In this document: in pieces, positions 31,798 to 42,700 of the stretch
Layout of the letters: each line of letters begins with the position of its first letter
Numbering within the stretch: the first letter of the stretch is position 1
Source: Anas platyrhynchos
Lineage: Eukaryota; Chordata; Aves; Anseriformes; Anatidae
DNA: 64,000 nt
Direction: 5' to 3'
NCBI RefSeq assembly: GCF_047663525.1
Contig: NC_092601.1
Span: 16,887,501 to 16,951,500, forward strand
Program-made: the position numbers and the translations under genes
Notes under the pieces: model-generated
Database searches by the model: none
Told to the model about the DNA's origin: nothing
The model's input: only the letters and a program-made list of their open reading frames with translations

Positions 31798-33791
31798 TTC
31801 CAGGGCTGCCGGGGGAGCGGGGGGCGTGCGGGGAGGGGATGTGCCGGTCCTGGTGGCCACGTTGCAGCAGGGAGAGCTCCCAGCTGGGTGTCTGGCTCTG
31901 CAGCACCTGCCCTTTCATCACCCACCACCAGCAGGAGGTTTTCTTCTGCAGAGAAAGCAGCTGCCCTGGGGCAGGAAAGGGTCACTTTTTTTTTCCCAGC
32001 TTTGCCAAGAAAAGGAGCAGCTCTGGCGTGGGCACCACAGGTCGCAGCCGGGCTCCGTGCTGCTGGCAGTGGGTGCAGGAAGCCTCAACAACACAGCCCG
32101 GGTGGCACGGGGCAAAGGGCCACCACTGCGCTGCTGGCAGCCTCCAGGGATGCAGCTATACAGTTATTTTTAGGGCTCACCTCACCCCGAAAACGGGGCT
32201 TTGGGCAGCTGAGCAGGGAAGGAGCGGAGCCGCGGGGCCCCTCGCCGAGCTGGCACGGGAGGGAGCGGGCTGCTGGCACCGAGCCCCAGCCCCGTGTCCC
32301 TACAGTGACCCGTGGCACCTCAAAATACAACGAATCAGACTGGGCAGCTACTGGTTTTGCCCCCTTTCCCCTTCTGCATCATCTCCTGGTGGTTTTTCCC
32401 CCTTATCCACGTGGCCGGGAAGGTGCGAGGGCACCGCGAGTGCGGTGGGACGGTGACTCAGCTCAGCCCCGGGGACGTTTTCTGCAGAAGCAGCCGGAGG
32501 GGGAAGGAAGAAGCAATGCCTGAGACTTTCTATAAACATCAGCAGGGCAGTGTCAAGGTTTTTCCGCTCAGTTAAAAAAACTCCAGCTCCAGCTCTGTAC
32601 TCGCCACGGTGTCACTCTGTCACTCACCCCACCATGGCAGCCCCAGGGGGAAGCAGAGCCCAGGGCTCATTTGCCTGCAGGACGAAGGAAATTGTGATTT
32701 TTGGGGTCTGCCTGCAGTGCTCGAGCATGGTGCGACGAGGGCCTGGAGCTACGGCCCCAGCCCTGCCCGCCGGCTCTCGGGGTTTTGCAGGGGAAACCTG
32801 CCCCCGTAAATAGCAGTGGGGGACTTGCAGTTTCCACCCTCCCGTGCCCTCAAGAGGGAAGTGAGAAGCACTTTGGGGGCGGTTTGTCCCTCCTCGCTGA
32901 GCAGAGACCAAGCCCTGTGAGCTCAGCTCTAAAATCCTCCGGGGGTGCTGCGGCTGCGCCCCCGTCACCCGGCCGGGCACCGCGAGTGCCCCGAGTGGCA
33001 TCGCACCTCCGAGGATGCCGCGTGGCTCTGAAGGGCCTCCAAATGCAGTCCCCTGCCTGCTGCTTTCTTGCCACGGGTGCTTTGCCCCTCTCCTGGCTTA
33101 AATCCTGCCCTTGCCGTGTGGTGCTGGAGGGAGAGCATCCTACGGCCGCTCCCCATGCGCCCTCCCAGTGTGGCTCTGGGTCCTTCGGCACCCACCTGCA
33201 GACAGCTCCAGCAGTGCCCAGGTCCATTTTGGGGGCTTGGAGCCCAGTTTTGTCTCACCAAAAAAATGGTTTTATTCCTCCGGGCTCGTGCCCCAGTGCT
33301 GCTGCTGCAAGGAGCACGGGCACGCAGCGTGAGCAGCGTTCGGCTCCCAGCCTTTTTGGGGCAGCCTCGCCTTCCCGCTGGTGCTCGCAGCAGCTTTCCC
33401 GGGATATTTTCCTTCCAGCCCGCTCTCGGCCCCCTTTCTGATTTGTGAAACCTCAGCCAAGGCATTTGCTTGCACGTGTGCTCCCTTTGGGACCCCAAAA
33501 GAGGGGCCGTGAGGGGGGGGAAGGGGAAGAGGAGCCGTTTTGGGTTGAAACCGTGAGGCCGAGCTGAGCACAGCTGGCTGCTGGGGACTCATTTCTCTCA
33601 CCCTAATTCCCCGTGGACACCTGATCTCGAGCGTGCTGGGGTCGGGATGCACCCAATGACCCCCGCTGCCCGACCATCGCGTGTCCCACCGCCTCCTGCC
33701 GTGCCTCGCAGCAGCTGCTCTGTGATTGAATCCCCCAGTTTTGGGGTACGGGCAAGCCCAGCGGCAGAGCTGCACCCATCCCATCCCTATA

Positions 33792-33918
33792 GAATAAAAT
33801 AAAATAAAATAAAATAAAATAAAATAAAATAAAATAAAATAAAATAAAATAAAATAAAATATAAAATATAAAATAAAATATAGAATAAAATAAAATATAA
33901 AATAAAAATAAAATAAAT
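33792..33918 (+). repeat. (AATAA)n pentanucleotide array
   Basis: About 14 uninterrupted AATAA units (33794-33861) followed by variant units containing ATATAAA. Each unit junction creates an AATAAA hexamer on the + strand. It forces a repetitive FYFIL-type open frame on the - strand that is not a gene. Confidence 0.97.
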
Positions 33919-35659
33919 TTGCCACCAGGGCTTGTGCCCGTGTCCCCGGGATGCCACCGCCAGCGAGTGCCAGCCCCCTGCTGCCACCCCCGGCTGGGCA
34001 CAACTGGGAGCCGATGGGGGGCACAATTTAGGGCCGGGGGGGGCACAACCGAGGGATGCGGCCCCCTCTGCCCCATTTCTGCTGCCGGGGGGGGGCAGAG
34101 AAGCAGGGCCCGGCTTTTCGTGGCTCTGCCCAGGAGGTGGCAGCCTCGGCTCGCCCAGCCCGGCTGGGTGCTGGGTGCTGGGTGCTGGGGGCTCTGCTTG
34201 CAGCCCACCCCCCCTCCAGCTCCTGCCCTGCCTGGATAGGGGCTCGGCAGCACCTGGGCATCCTTTTTCACCAGCCCCCCACACAATTTGGGGTTCGGAC
34301 AGCCCCTGACCAGCCCATGTTGCTCTGTTCCCTGCCTTGGGGCATTGCCTCAAGGGTGCTCAGCACCCATCGGGGTGCCAGGCACTGCTGCAGCCCCCAT
34401 GCTGCAGGGGGGTCTGGGGGTGTCTGGTGGCTGGGCAAAGGTGCCAAAAAGCCGCCTTGCCCAAAGCCAGTGTGGATCAGGGAAGGAAAATGTTGTGCAA
34501 ACCAGGCTGTGCTCGAGGCCAGCGCCCCAAATCCGGCACCTGCTGGGGCGCAGGGCTGGCACCGAGAGTAAAACACCACCAGTGCCTGCCACGGGGAGGG
34601 AGAGGACGGCGTCGGTGCGTGGGGGAAGCAGATAGGGGAGATGAGTCAAAGAACAACCTTCGGACGGAGCAGTTGATGTGAAAAACGCAGGATTTTCACC
34701 ATCACCACCTTCGATATTGCCCCTGCTCCAGATTACGCACGGCGCTCGTTCCTGGCCCGGGCTCTCCCGCTGCCAACCAGCTCCACCAAGGCTGGATCTT
34801 CACGGGGACCACAACCCGGGGCTGTTTTTTGTCAGGCCGAGGGATTTTTTCTCTTGGGACCCTTGCAGGACCAGGCTTGCAGGCTGCCGGAGGAGCCGCG
34901 CTGTTAATTTTTAGCGCTGCGAACCCCTGGGGAAATTCCAGCGGGCTGGAGGGCGGCCAGTGGGAGTCTGAACGTGTAAAAAGGGGATAAAAGGGCTGAC
35001 CCTGGGAATTAGAGACCAGGTAGGCTGATGGCAGTCCCTGGGCAAATTATGGGCTGGGTAATTGGGGATCCTGTCAGCCAAAAATTAGAAGCTAAAAATA
35101 TAATTAAGGTCGTTAGCTCGGTTTCATGGATGGCAGCTCCTGTCAAGTGAGTCGGCTCTGCTTTTTTGGCATCACTCTGGGCTGGCTGATAAAGCTAATT
35201 GCGTTGCTGCGTTATAATGGGTTTCTCCCGAGTATTTAATTTACAGCCGGGCGACGTGGCCATTTGTAAAACCTGCATTATGTGGAGTCACCGGAGCAGA
35301 CACCCGACGGCTGCGGCGGCGAGGGGCTGGCGATGGAGGCACCCAGCCTTGTGCCGTGCTGGGGCTGGCGGCGGGCAGGAGGGTGGGGGGACATAGGGGG
35401 GGACCTCACGGGGTGATCCCAGCCAGACAAGGCTGGGGGAGGCACACGTGGGAACAAAAGGGCCGGATTTTTCCCCCTCCCCTAAAGCGCAGCGAGGTCT
35501 GATGGCAGGAAGCAGCCCTGATGGCTCGGCTGGGAGCGCAATTAACATTTGGCCCAATTTTAGCAGGGTATGAACTCGCAGGCATGGGAGGCTGCGGGTG
35601 AGAGGAAATCTCTGCTTGGTGGGACAGGATTTAGGGCAGCTCCTGGGGCTAGCTCAGGC

Positions 35660-35686
35660 GTGTGTGTGTGTGTGTGTGTGTGTGTG
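35660..35686 (+). repeat. (GT)13 microsatellite
   Basis: Uninterrupted GT run in the intergenic region. Confidence 0.95.
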
Positions 35687-38250
35687 AGCACCCAGTGGAG
35701 CAGAGGGCTGTCCCGGACCCTCTGTGGGATCTTTCCCAGCTGCTCCCTCCTCTCTGGGCTGCAGTGGCGTTTCTTCCAGAGGGTGATTTGGGTCTTTTTG
35801 GGGCATCAAGATGGCACTGGGGCAGCCCAGGGGGTCTCCTCTCTCCATCAGGCGGTTTGTCTGCCCCATATTTCTAACCTATAGGTTCGCCCTCGACATC
35901 AGAAGCATTGGGGCATGGGGACACCCGAGCCCCTGGCCCCATCCAGCCCCCCCATGGCTGGGCAGGAGCAGGGGAACCCCATGCCCTGTTTGGCACGGGG
36001 CAGGAGAAGGGAAACCCTCGCAGGCGCCAGCTGGTCCCAGCCTGGATCCAGCAGGGATCCCAGGGCTTTAAACACCAAATCCTCCCCTCTCCCCTGGGCA
36101 TCCGTCCGTCTGGCTCCAGCGTAATGACAGCGAGGTGGAGGCACAGGGAGACGAAACGACTCGCCCGAGGTCACGCGAGGAGCGATGGCCACGCAGGGGG
36201 AGCACCCAGGCGTCCTCCTCCTGCCGCGGCAGCGCCCGGCCCTGCAGGAAGAAACATCCCATAAAAGTTTTCCTACAAAACAGGGTGGCTCCTGGGGTCC
36301 TGTGTGGCACAGCCACACATCCCATGTCCCCATCCTGGTGATGTCCTCACAGGTGGAGGTGGCTGCTTGTGGGGAGCACGCGATGGGGAGTGGGTGCTGC
36401 TTTGTGGCGGGGTTTTTGGTGCCACCAAACCCTTTTTGTGGGGCAGGAGGGGTCGGTGGTGCCCTTCCCGTGCTGGGGCCGGTGCAGCCAGCCCCGGTGA
36501 CTAACACCTCCTGGTTTTCAGCTTGTTTACCTGGCGCTGGGGCTTCGCTTGGGATCGCTGACTCACCGCAGCACCTTCCCCTTGTGCCACCGCAGCTCCC
36601 TGACGAATACTTTCCATTTTCCCATTCCTTTAATTGCCCTACTTGGAGAAAACTGCTCCGGACCGGCTCTGGGCTGCTACGCACAGCCGGGCATCCCCGC
36701 AGCGGGGGCGTTGGGGACGGGATGGGGGGGCTGCCCATCACAGCAGCATGCACGGGAGCACTCGGTGCCTCCGGCCGTGCCGGGACCTGCCGGCACGGGG
36801 GGGGGCACGTGCAAGGAGTCGAGTTTTTTGGCAGCCCCACTCGCTGCGCCCATCCACAGCAGCAAGCGGGCGGCCGGCGGCAGCGCACGGACGCTGGCTC
36901 CTGCCTGGCTGAATGCAGCTCGACAGGTTTATGGAGAGGCTCGTCCCGTTCGGCTGGATTTTTGGGAAGGCTGGAGCCAGCCCCGGCACCAGCCGCTTCC
37001 CCGCGAGTGCTGCTGGCCCCGGCGCCAGGTCGCGGCCCCGAGCCGTGGCACCACTCTGGGAGGGGATGCTGGCACCGTGGCTGTGCCCAGCGTGTTGGGG
37101 CAGCACCCTTGGGCATCCAGGGAAGGGACACAGACCCCGCAGAGTCCCCTGAGCATCATTTGGGGGTGCAGAGGTCCCCCTGTGCTCCTCTCCCCCAGCC
37201 CCGTAGCCAAAAGTCTCCGGGGAGCATTGCCATGGCTGTGCTGGGGGTCGCGCCGCTGCTCTGGGAGGTGCTGGGGAATAATTCAGCAACAACAAGGGGG
37301 GGGACAGGGAAAGGGGGAATTGGGGCAGGAAAATGAAATCCAAAAGGGTGTCCTGTGGTCATGTGGATGGTGGGTGTTGGGTCCACGGTGATGGCATCAG
37401 GGACTGCAAATCCCCAAAAGAAAACCCCTCCTTGCCTGGAGGAGGGCTGCATCGCTTCTAGGGCTTTAGGGTCAAGGGAAAGGTGAGAAACCCACCCCAA
37501 AGCAGCAAGGCACAGGGCTGGGAGCTGGGAGCATCACATGAATGGGGCTAATCGCGTGGGCGATATGGGGCTGGGGGGCACACGGCGGTGCCACCGCTCC
37601 CCATGGGCAACCCCAAACCTTCCCCATCCCGTCCCCACCGCGGCACGTCGCGCCGTGCGTGCTCCGAGTGGCAGGAGGGCTGAGGGATGATTAAAGAGGC
37701 CTTTGATGAAGGCAAAAAATTAATAAACAAGCTCGCAACCCTGCCGGCCTCTATTTACCGGCGGGTGCCGGCGCGGCGAGGCCGCTGAGGCCTGGTGCCA
37801 CATCAAACGCTGGGGCAGCGCCTGGCCGAGGGGACGGCGGCCTCGCCTCCCACGGGGTTTTTTTCCTGGTCCTTATGAGGCCGTGAGGAGGTCTGCGGGG
37901 CCGATCCTAAAAGCAGGGCCCCGTCCGGTGCCGGCGGGGCCTGTGGGGGCCATCCTGAGGCACACACGGGTCGGGGTGTGGTGTGGAGGTGCCGCTTGAC
38001 ACGCTCGCCCCATCGCCTTGTGGGGTTGGTGTTGTCACATCTCCATCCCTCATGGTGCCCCCCCCCCAGCACGCCCGGTGTCCCCAAGTGTCCCTGCTGG
38101 CCCCCCGGGATCAAGGCCGGCACCCAACCATGGCACCCATGGGTCCCTCGGCCTCCCCCTTATCGCCCTGCCGGCTCCTTATCGCCCTGCTGGGCAAACA
38201 GGAGCTCCCCACAGGCCCCAGGGTGGTGGCACGGGGCGGGGGGGGGCACC

Positions 38251-38290
38251 CCTGTCCCTGCTTGTCCCTGTTTGTCCCTGTTTGTCCCCC
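38251..38290 (+). repeat. 10-bp tandem repeat, four units
   Basis: Units CCTGTCCCTG, CTTGTCCCTG, TTTGTCCCTG and TTTGTCCCCC follow one another exactly. Confidence 0.9.
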
Positions 38291-38499
38291 CCCCCCATGG
38301 GGCCAGGTGGGTGGGGACCCCTCTGTGTGCCCACCTGGATGGGGTCGGGGTTACCGGGGTGGTGTTTTTGCTGTGGAGGGTGGCACCTGGGGGCTGGGGT
38401 GTGTCCCCCTCCCCAATTTGGGGGGGGTATTTTGGGGGGGCAGCCCCTTGCTGCTTGCATTTCATGGCTGGGGGGGGGCTGGGCTGTGCATAAGGCTGT

Positions 38500-38935
38500 A
38501 TGGGGGGGGTCCCAATGCATGGAACGGTGCCGGGGGGGGCTGTGCAATGCTGGGGGGGGCTTGTGCATGGTGGGGGGGGGTCGTGTATGGTACGGGGGGG
38601 GTCGTGCATGATGTTGGGGGGATCGTGTATGGTATGGGGGGGTCATATATGGTATGGGGGGGTAGTATATAGTGTGGGGGGGTCTTGCATGGTGGGAGGA
38701 GGTTGTGTATGGTATGGGGGGGGTCCTGTATGGTATAGGGGAATTGTGCATGATATTGGGGGGGGGGGTCCGTGCATGGTATGGGGGGGTTGTGCATGGT
38801 ACGGGGGGGTCGTGTGTTGTATGGGGGGGTCGTACATGGTGTGGGGGACCTCTGTGCACGCCGGGGGGGCTGTGCACGGTGTGGGTGCTTTGCACGGTGC
38901 CGGGGGGCCACGCACGGAGCTGGGGGGGCCCAGCC
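38500..38935 (+). repeat. G-rich minisatellite, ~20-bp unit
   Basis: About 20 diverged copies of a unit close to TCGTGTATGGTATGGGGGGG. Each copy has a run of five or more G, all on the + strand. Units vary in length by one or two bases. The array lies about 0.7 kb upstream of the MPRIP start codon. It keeps several frames open on both strands (Gly/Val/Met-rich on +, Pro/His/Thr-rich on -); these are not genes. Confidence 0.95.
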
Positions 38936-39013
38936 CAGCGCCCCCCCCCCGCACAAACCCCCGCCCCCAGCCGTCAGCACCGCCCGCCGCGCGCCCTCCC
39001 TTCTCCTTGCACC

Positions 39014-39225
39014 CCATTGGCCGCAGCGCCCTATTGTCACCAACCTCCTCCCACCACCATTGGCCACAACGCACGTCAATCTCCACCCACGCCCCGCCCC
39101 TCCCTCCCGGGCGCCTCGCAGCCCGCGCCCCCAGGCCACGCCCACCTCCCCCTAAGCCACGCCCACCTCCCCTTTAGGCCCCGCCCCCTCAATCCCCGCC
39201 CCGCGGGCGGGGGTTGGGCGGCCGT
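39014..39225 (+). promoter_or_regulatory. MPRIP: MPRIP CpG-island promoter
   Basis: Two CCATTGG (inverted CCAAT) boxes at 39014-39020 and 39057-39063. A GC box follows at 39091-39100, then two copies of GCCACGCCCACCTCCCC spaced 21 bp at 39135 and 39156. GGCCCCGCCCCC comes next at 39178-39189, with further GC boxes to 39215. This is a TATA-less Sp/KLF plus NF-Y layout in a dense CpG island, about 430-640 bp upstream of the MPRIP ATG on the same strand. Confidence 0.75.
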
Positions 39226-39302
39226 GCGCGCTCCCGCTGCGCGCTCCCGCCCCGCGGTGCTGCGCGCTGCCCGCCGAGGGGGCGGCCGCCGCGCCTCGCT
39301 CC

Positions 39303-39525
39303 CGTTTTTCCGCCGATTTATTTATTTTCCCGATCGTTTTTCATTTTTTTGGCGATTTCCGTTTTCGGGGGACAATTTCTCATTTTTCTTTTTTTTAATT
39401 TTTTTTTTCCGTTTCTTTTTTTTATTTTTTTTTTCCTTTTTTTGGCCTTTTTTTTTTTTTGCATTTTTTTTAAACTCCCCCCAAATTCTTTTTGGCTCCC
39501 CCCCAAAAAAAAATAATATAAATCC
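39303..39525 (+). other. MPRIP: T-rich tract in MPRIP leader region
   Basis: About 220 bp in which T runs of 7-15 are broken by short CC, CG or AA. It is framed by CpG-island sequence on both sides. It probably lies in the 5'UTR or just upstream, depending on the start site. Confidence 0.85.
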
Positions 39526-39651
39526 GGCCATGGGCTCGGTGCTGGCAGCAGTGCCCTGGGGGCGGCCGGAGGGGGGGCGCTGATTTAAGGGGGTTTTGGG
39601 GGGGGGGGGGTCGGGGGCGCGCAGAGCTGGGGGGGGGGGGGCGCGCGCACC

Positions 39652-39771
39652 ATGGCCGCCAAGGACAACCCGTGCAGGAAGTTCCAGGCCAACATCTTCA
39701 ACAAGAGCAAGTGCCAGAACTGCTTCAAGCCCCGCGAGTCCCACCTGCTCAACGACGAGGACCTCAACCAG
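39652..39771 (+). CDS. MPRIP: MPRIP coding exon 1
   Basis: ATG in an optimal Kozak context (GCGCACCATGG). 40 codons beginning MAAKDNPCRKFQANIF and ending HLLNDEDLNQ, then donor GTGGGG. Four Cys (CRK, CQNC, plus flanking basic residues) give the conserved small N-terminal motif of the family. Human begins with one extra residue near the start. The exon sits in the same CpG island as the promoter. Confidence 0.96.
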
Positions 39772-42700
39772 GTGGGGGCCGACCCCAAAAGCCATGCTTT
39801 TCGCCCCAAAAAACCTGCCCCGCGCTGCTCGGTGCCCAACCGCCCCGCTTGGTTCCATGGGTTGGATCCCGCTGCGGGGTCCTTTAGGGTGGTGGGGGGG
39901 TCCTATGGGTGGTGGTGGGGTGCTATGGGTGATTTCGGGGTGGTGGTGGCACCCATGGGTGCCCCCCAGGTGGCCCCAGGCTCCCAGGGGTTCTGTAGGG
40001 TCCCCTCGGTGCTTCCCGGCCCCGTGGGTGCTGTGGGTTTCTGCTGGCCCCACTGTTGGCAGAGGGACCCGTGGGTTCTCCGGGGGGTCTCACGGGGTGC
40101 CCGCTGGCCCCATGGATACTGTGGGGTCCCATGGGTGCTGCCCCTCCTGTTGGTTATGGGTCCCATGGGACGCCTGCTGACCCCATGGGTAGCAATGGGG
40201 CCCACGGATCCCTGGTCCCATAGGGTGTCCGGGGGTCCCATAGGGTGCCCGCAGGCCCTATGCATACCTGGGGGGCACCCAGCACCCCACAGGCACCCTC
40301 TGGTCCCCCGTCCCACCCCAGTGCCCCCCTCCCTTTGGGGTCACGGGTACTTGGGGGCGACCTCAGCCCCTATTGGGGTGCGGGGTGGGTGGCAGCAGGC
40401 AGGGGGGATCCTATGGGTGCTGTCGGGAGATGCCAAAAGTCCCGGGGAACAAAAACTCATCTAGAACCCAACCAGCCCCCCCGGGTGCCGTGGGCACGGC
40501 CCCCCGGCCCTATAGCACCCCATATTTCCCGGGGAGGGGAGCGGAAGGCGATCGCCGCCTGTTCCTGGGCAGGCTGGGGCGGGAATGGGCCTTCCTCCTC
40601 CTTCCCCTCCTCTTCCTCCTGCCAGGCCTCACGCAGCCCCCCCTCATGACCCCTTTCTGGCCCACCCAGCACCCAACACCACAAGGATTTGGGGTGCAGG
40701 GGGTGTTAGGGGGGGGACGACACCGCTCTCCCCCTTTTTTCCCCCCCCGGTGCGGAAAGGTGCCGGGATTTGGGGGGCTGCCATCGCCGCCGATCCTATT
40801 ATGGCAATGAGATCAGACATATTGCTTGGGGTGTGTGTGTGGGGGGTGGGGGGGGGTGAGCGGGACATAATGAAATCTGAGGGCTAATATGGAAAAAATG
40901 TAACTGGAAAAAATGCCGTGGTGTGTGCGGGAAGGGGCGGGCGGGGAGCGTCGCCGCCGTGCCCAGACAAAGGAGACGGCCCGGAGGGTGCTGGGGATGA
41001 GCCCCCCCCCCAAAAAAAAGGGTCCGTTTGACCCCCTGGTGCTGCCCCGTGTAGGGTTTCGCCGCCTCTTGGATGCGATCATATTAAATATATTTTTTTT
41101 TAGGGGGTCAAAGTGTTGGCTGTGTAGGGCCCGATGGCACCGGTGGTTTGAGGAGACCCCTCGGGGGCTTTGTTCCCCTGGGGGCTGACCCCTGGCAGCC
41201 CCCACAGGGACAGACGGGGTCACCCCAAACCCCACAGGCAGGATTGGGGCTTGGAGCTCTGCTTGTGGGGGGGAGAACACCTCGATCCCATACGGCTGCT
41301 CCCTCGCGGCCTCGGGGAAGCCTGCAGAGAAGATGGAGGCTCCGGCAGCGGGTGGTGCACGCACCCCCTCCCGCCCTGTCCTCCCTCCACCAGGACCCCC
41401 ACTGACCCCCCGGGGGTGCACCCCTTGGGCTAACAGTTCGTTTCCCGGCCCCGAATCATCTTTTATTATCGTTATGGGGTTTTATTTATGTATTAAAAGA
41501 AGCCCGGTTTGGGGAGGGGGCGTCCCGTGCGGAGGGGCCGCGGTGGGGCTCGCCCGGAGCCGGGCTGGAAAAGTCCTTTTGAGTCATCTGACCTTTCCGC
41601 TTGGCTGGCAGGGAAGGTGAAGGTACTTGGCACTTACGCACTCGTGTCCCTTTTGGCTTTTTATCCTATAAAAATCCCTGCGGGGGTGTCGGGAGCCACC
41701 CCTCCGGCTTCCTGGGTGCTCCGAGGCTCCGGGACCCGCTCCCCTTGTGCCAAGCGTCCCAAACGTTTGGTGGTGGCGCTGGTTTTGGGAACAGAACCGG
41801 GAGTGGGGCCGGGGGCGATCCGGCCCCAAACATTAGGATTAACGAGCTGCAGCTCCCTAATGGTAATCGGACTTAGCGCGTCCAACTTCAAAGGGCTGCG
41901 TGGATGCTAAGTCCCAAATCCCGGGAGCGCTCCGTTCACGAGTTGTTTTCGTGTGCTGCCGGGGGGTCAGCACGATTTGGGGTGGCTGCGTGCGGTCCTG
42001 GCACCTTCTGGGGTCCTATTTATTCCCTATTGGGGCTGTAGGTGACGCGTCCTTGGCCCCCAAACCTTATTCAAGCCTCTGGGGCGCCCTGGTGGCACGG
42101 AAAAAACTGGGTCAGGCGTTTCATCCGCTTCTTCCCCGGGGAATATTTGCTGCTGCGTGCGCCCCGCTGTGGGTGCTCGGTGCCCCGCCGATGCGTGGTG
42201 CTGCGGGCAGGATCCGGACCCTGCCCGGCCGGGACGTGGAGCATCAGCGGGTTTTGGGGTGCTGCTCAAGTGCCACCCATCGCCAGCTCCCCTTGTGCTG
42301 CCCCATAATTCCCTTTTGGTGGGATTTCCCTTTTTCCTGGCAGTTTGCGCCCAGACCCTTGTAACCTCCTGGCAACCCCATGTGTGGATTCTTCCTGGGA
42401 CGGATGGTTTTTGGGGTTCCTAGTGACCTTTTTCCATCGCCAGTTGAGAGCCCGGCCCCGTCGATGGGAGCCCCAAGGAAAGCACCCGGGACTTGGCAGG
42501 GCTGTGGGGGGATGAATATAGGACCAGGCGTATGTGAGCGTCCCTGCATTTGGGTCGTAGGGAAAACGAAGCCCCCCCAAAACAGGAACAGGCTGGGAAT
42601 TAACCTCCAAATTACGCCTGGCCTGAATTGGAAGAAGAGCAGGGCGTAAAGCAGTTGCTTTTAATTTTCTCCATGCGTGCGCTCTCTCGGGGCATGGGGA

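Larger units (their letters stand above)
31800..38250. other. TNFRSF13B-MPRIP intergenic region
   Basis: GC-rich. Open frames of 200-400 codons occur on both strands with no recognisable domain. Holds an (AATAA)n array and a (GT)13 tract, listed separately. Confidence 0.75.

Noticed and set aside
31236..32456. 406-codon open frame on + and several overlapping frames on both strands
   Set aside because: No recognisable domain, GC-rich composition with few stop codons, overlapped by equally long frames on the other strand.
33272..34353. - strand frames with FYFIL-repeat segments resembling a membrane protein
   Set aside because: The hydrophobic block is the translation of the (AATAA)n microsatellite.
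35899..37131. 410-codon - strand frame and the 383-codon + strand frame opposite it
   Set aside because: Mutually overlapping, Pro/Arg/Gly-rich without domains; typical artefact of GC-rich intergenic DNA.
38500..38935. CRISPR-like regular repeat array
   Set aside because: No unique spacers, units are contiguous and diverged, and the genome is vertebrate; it is a minisatellite.
37983..39177. Repetitive Gly/Val/Met-rich and Pro/His-rich frames that look like structural or antifreeze-type proteins
   Set aside because: They are produced by the 20-bp G-rich minisatellite, which keeps several frames open on both strands at once.
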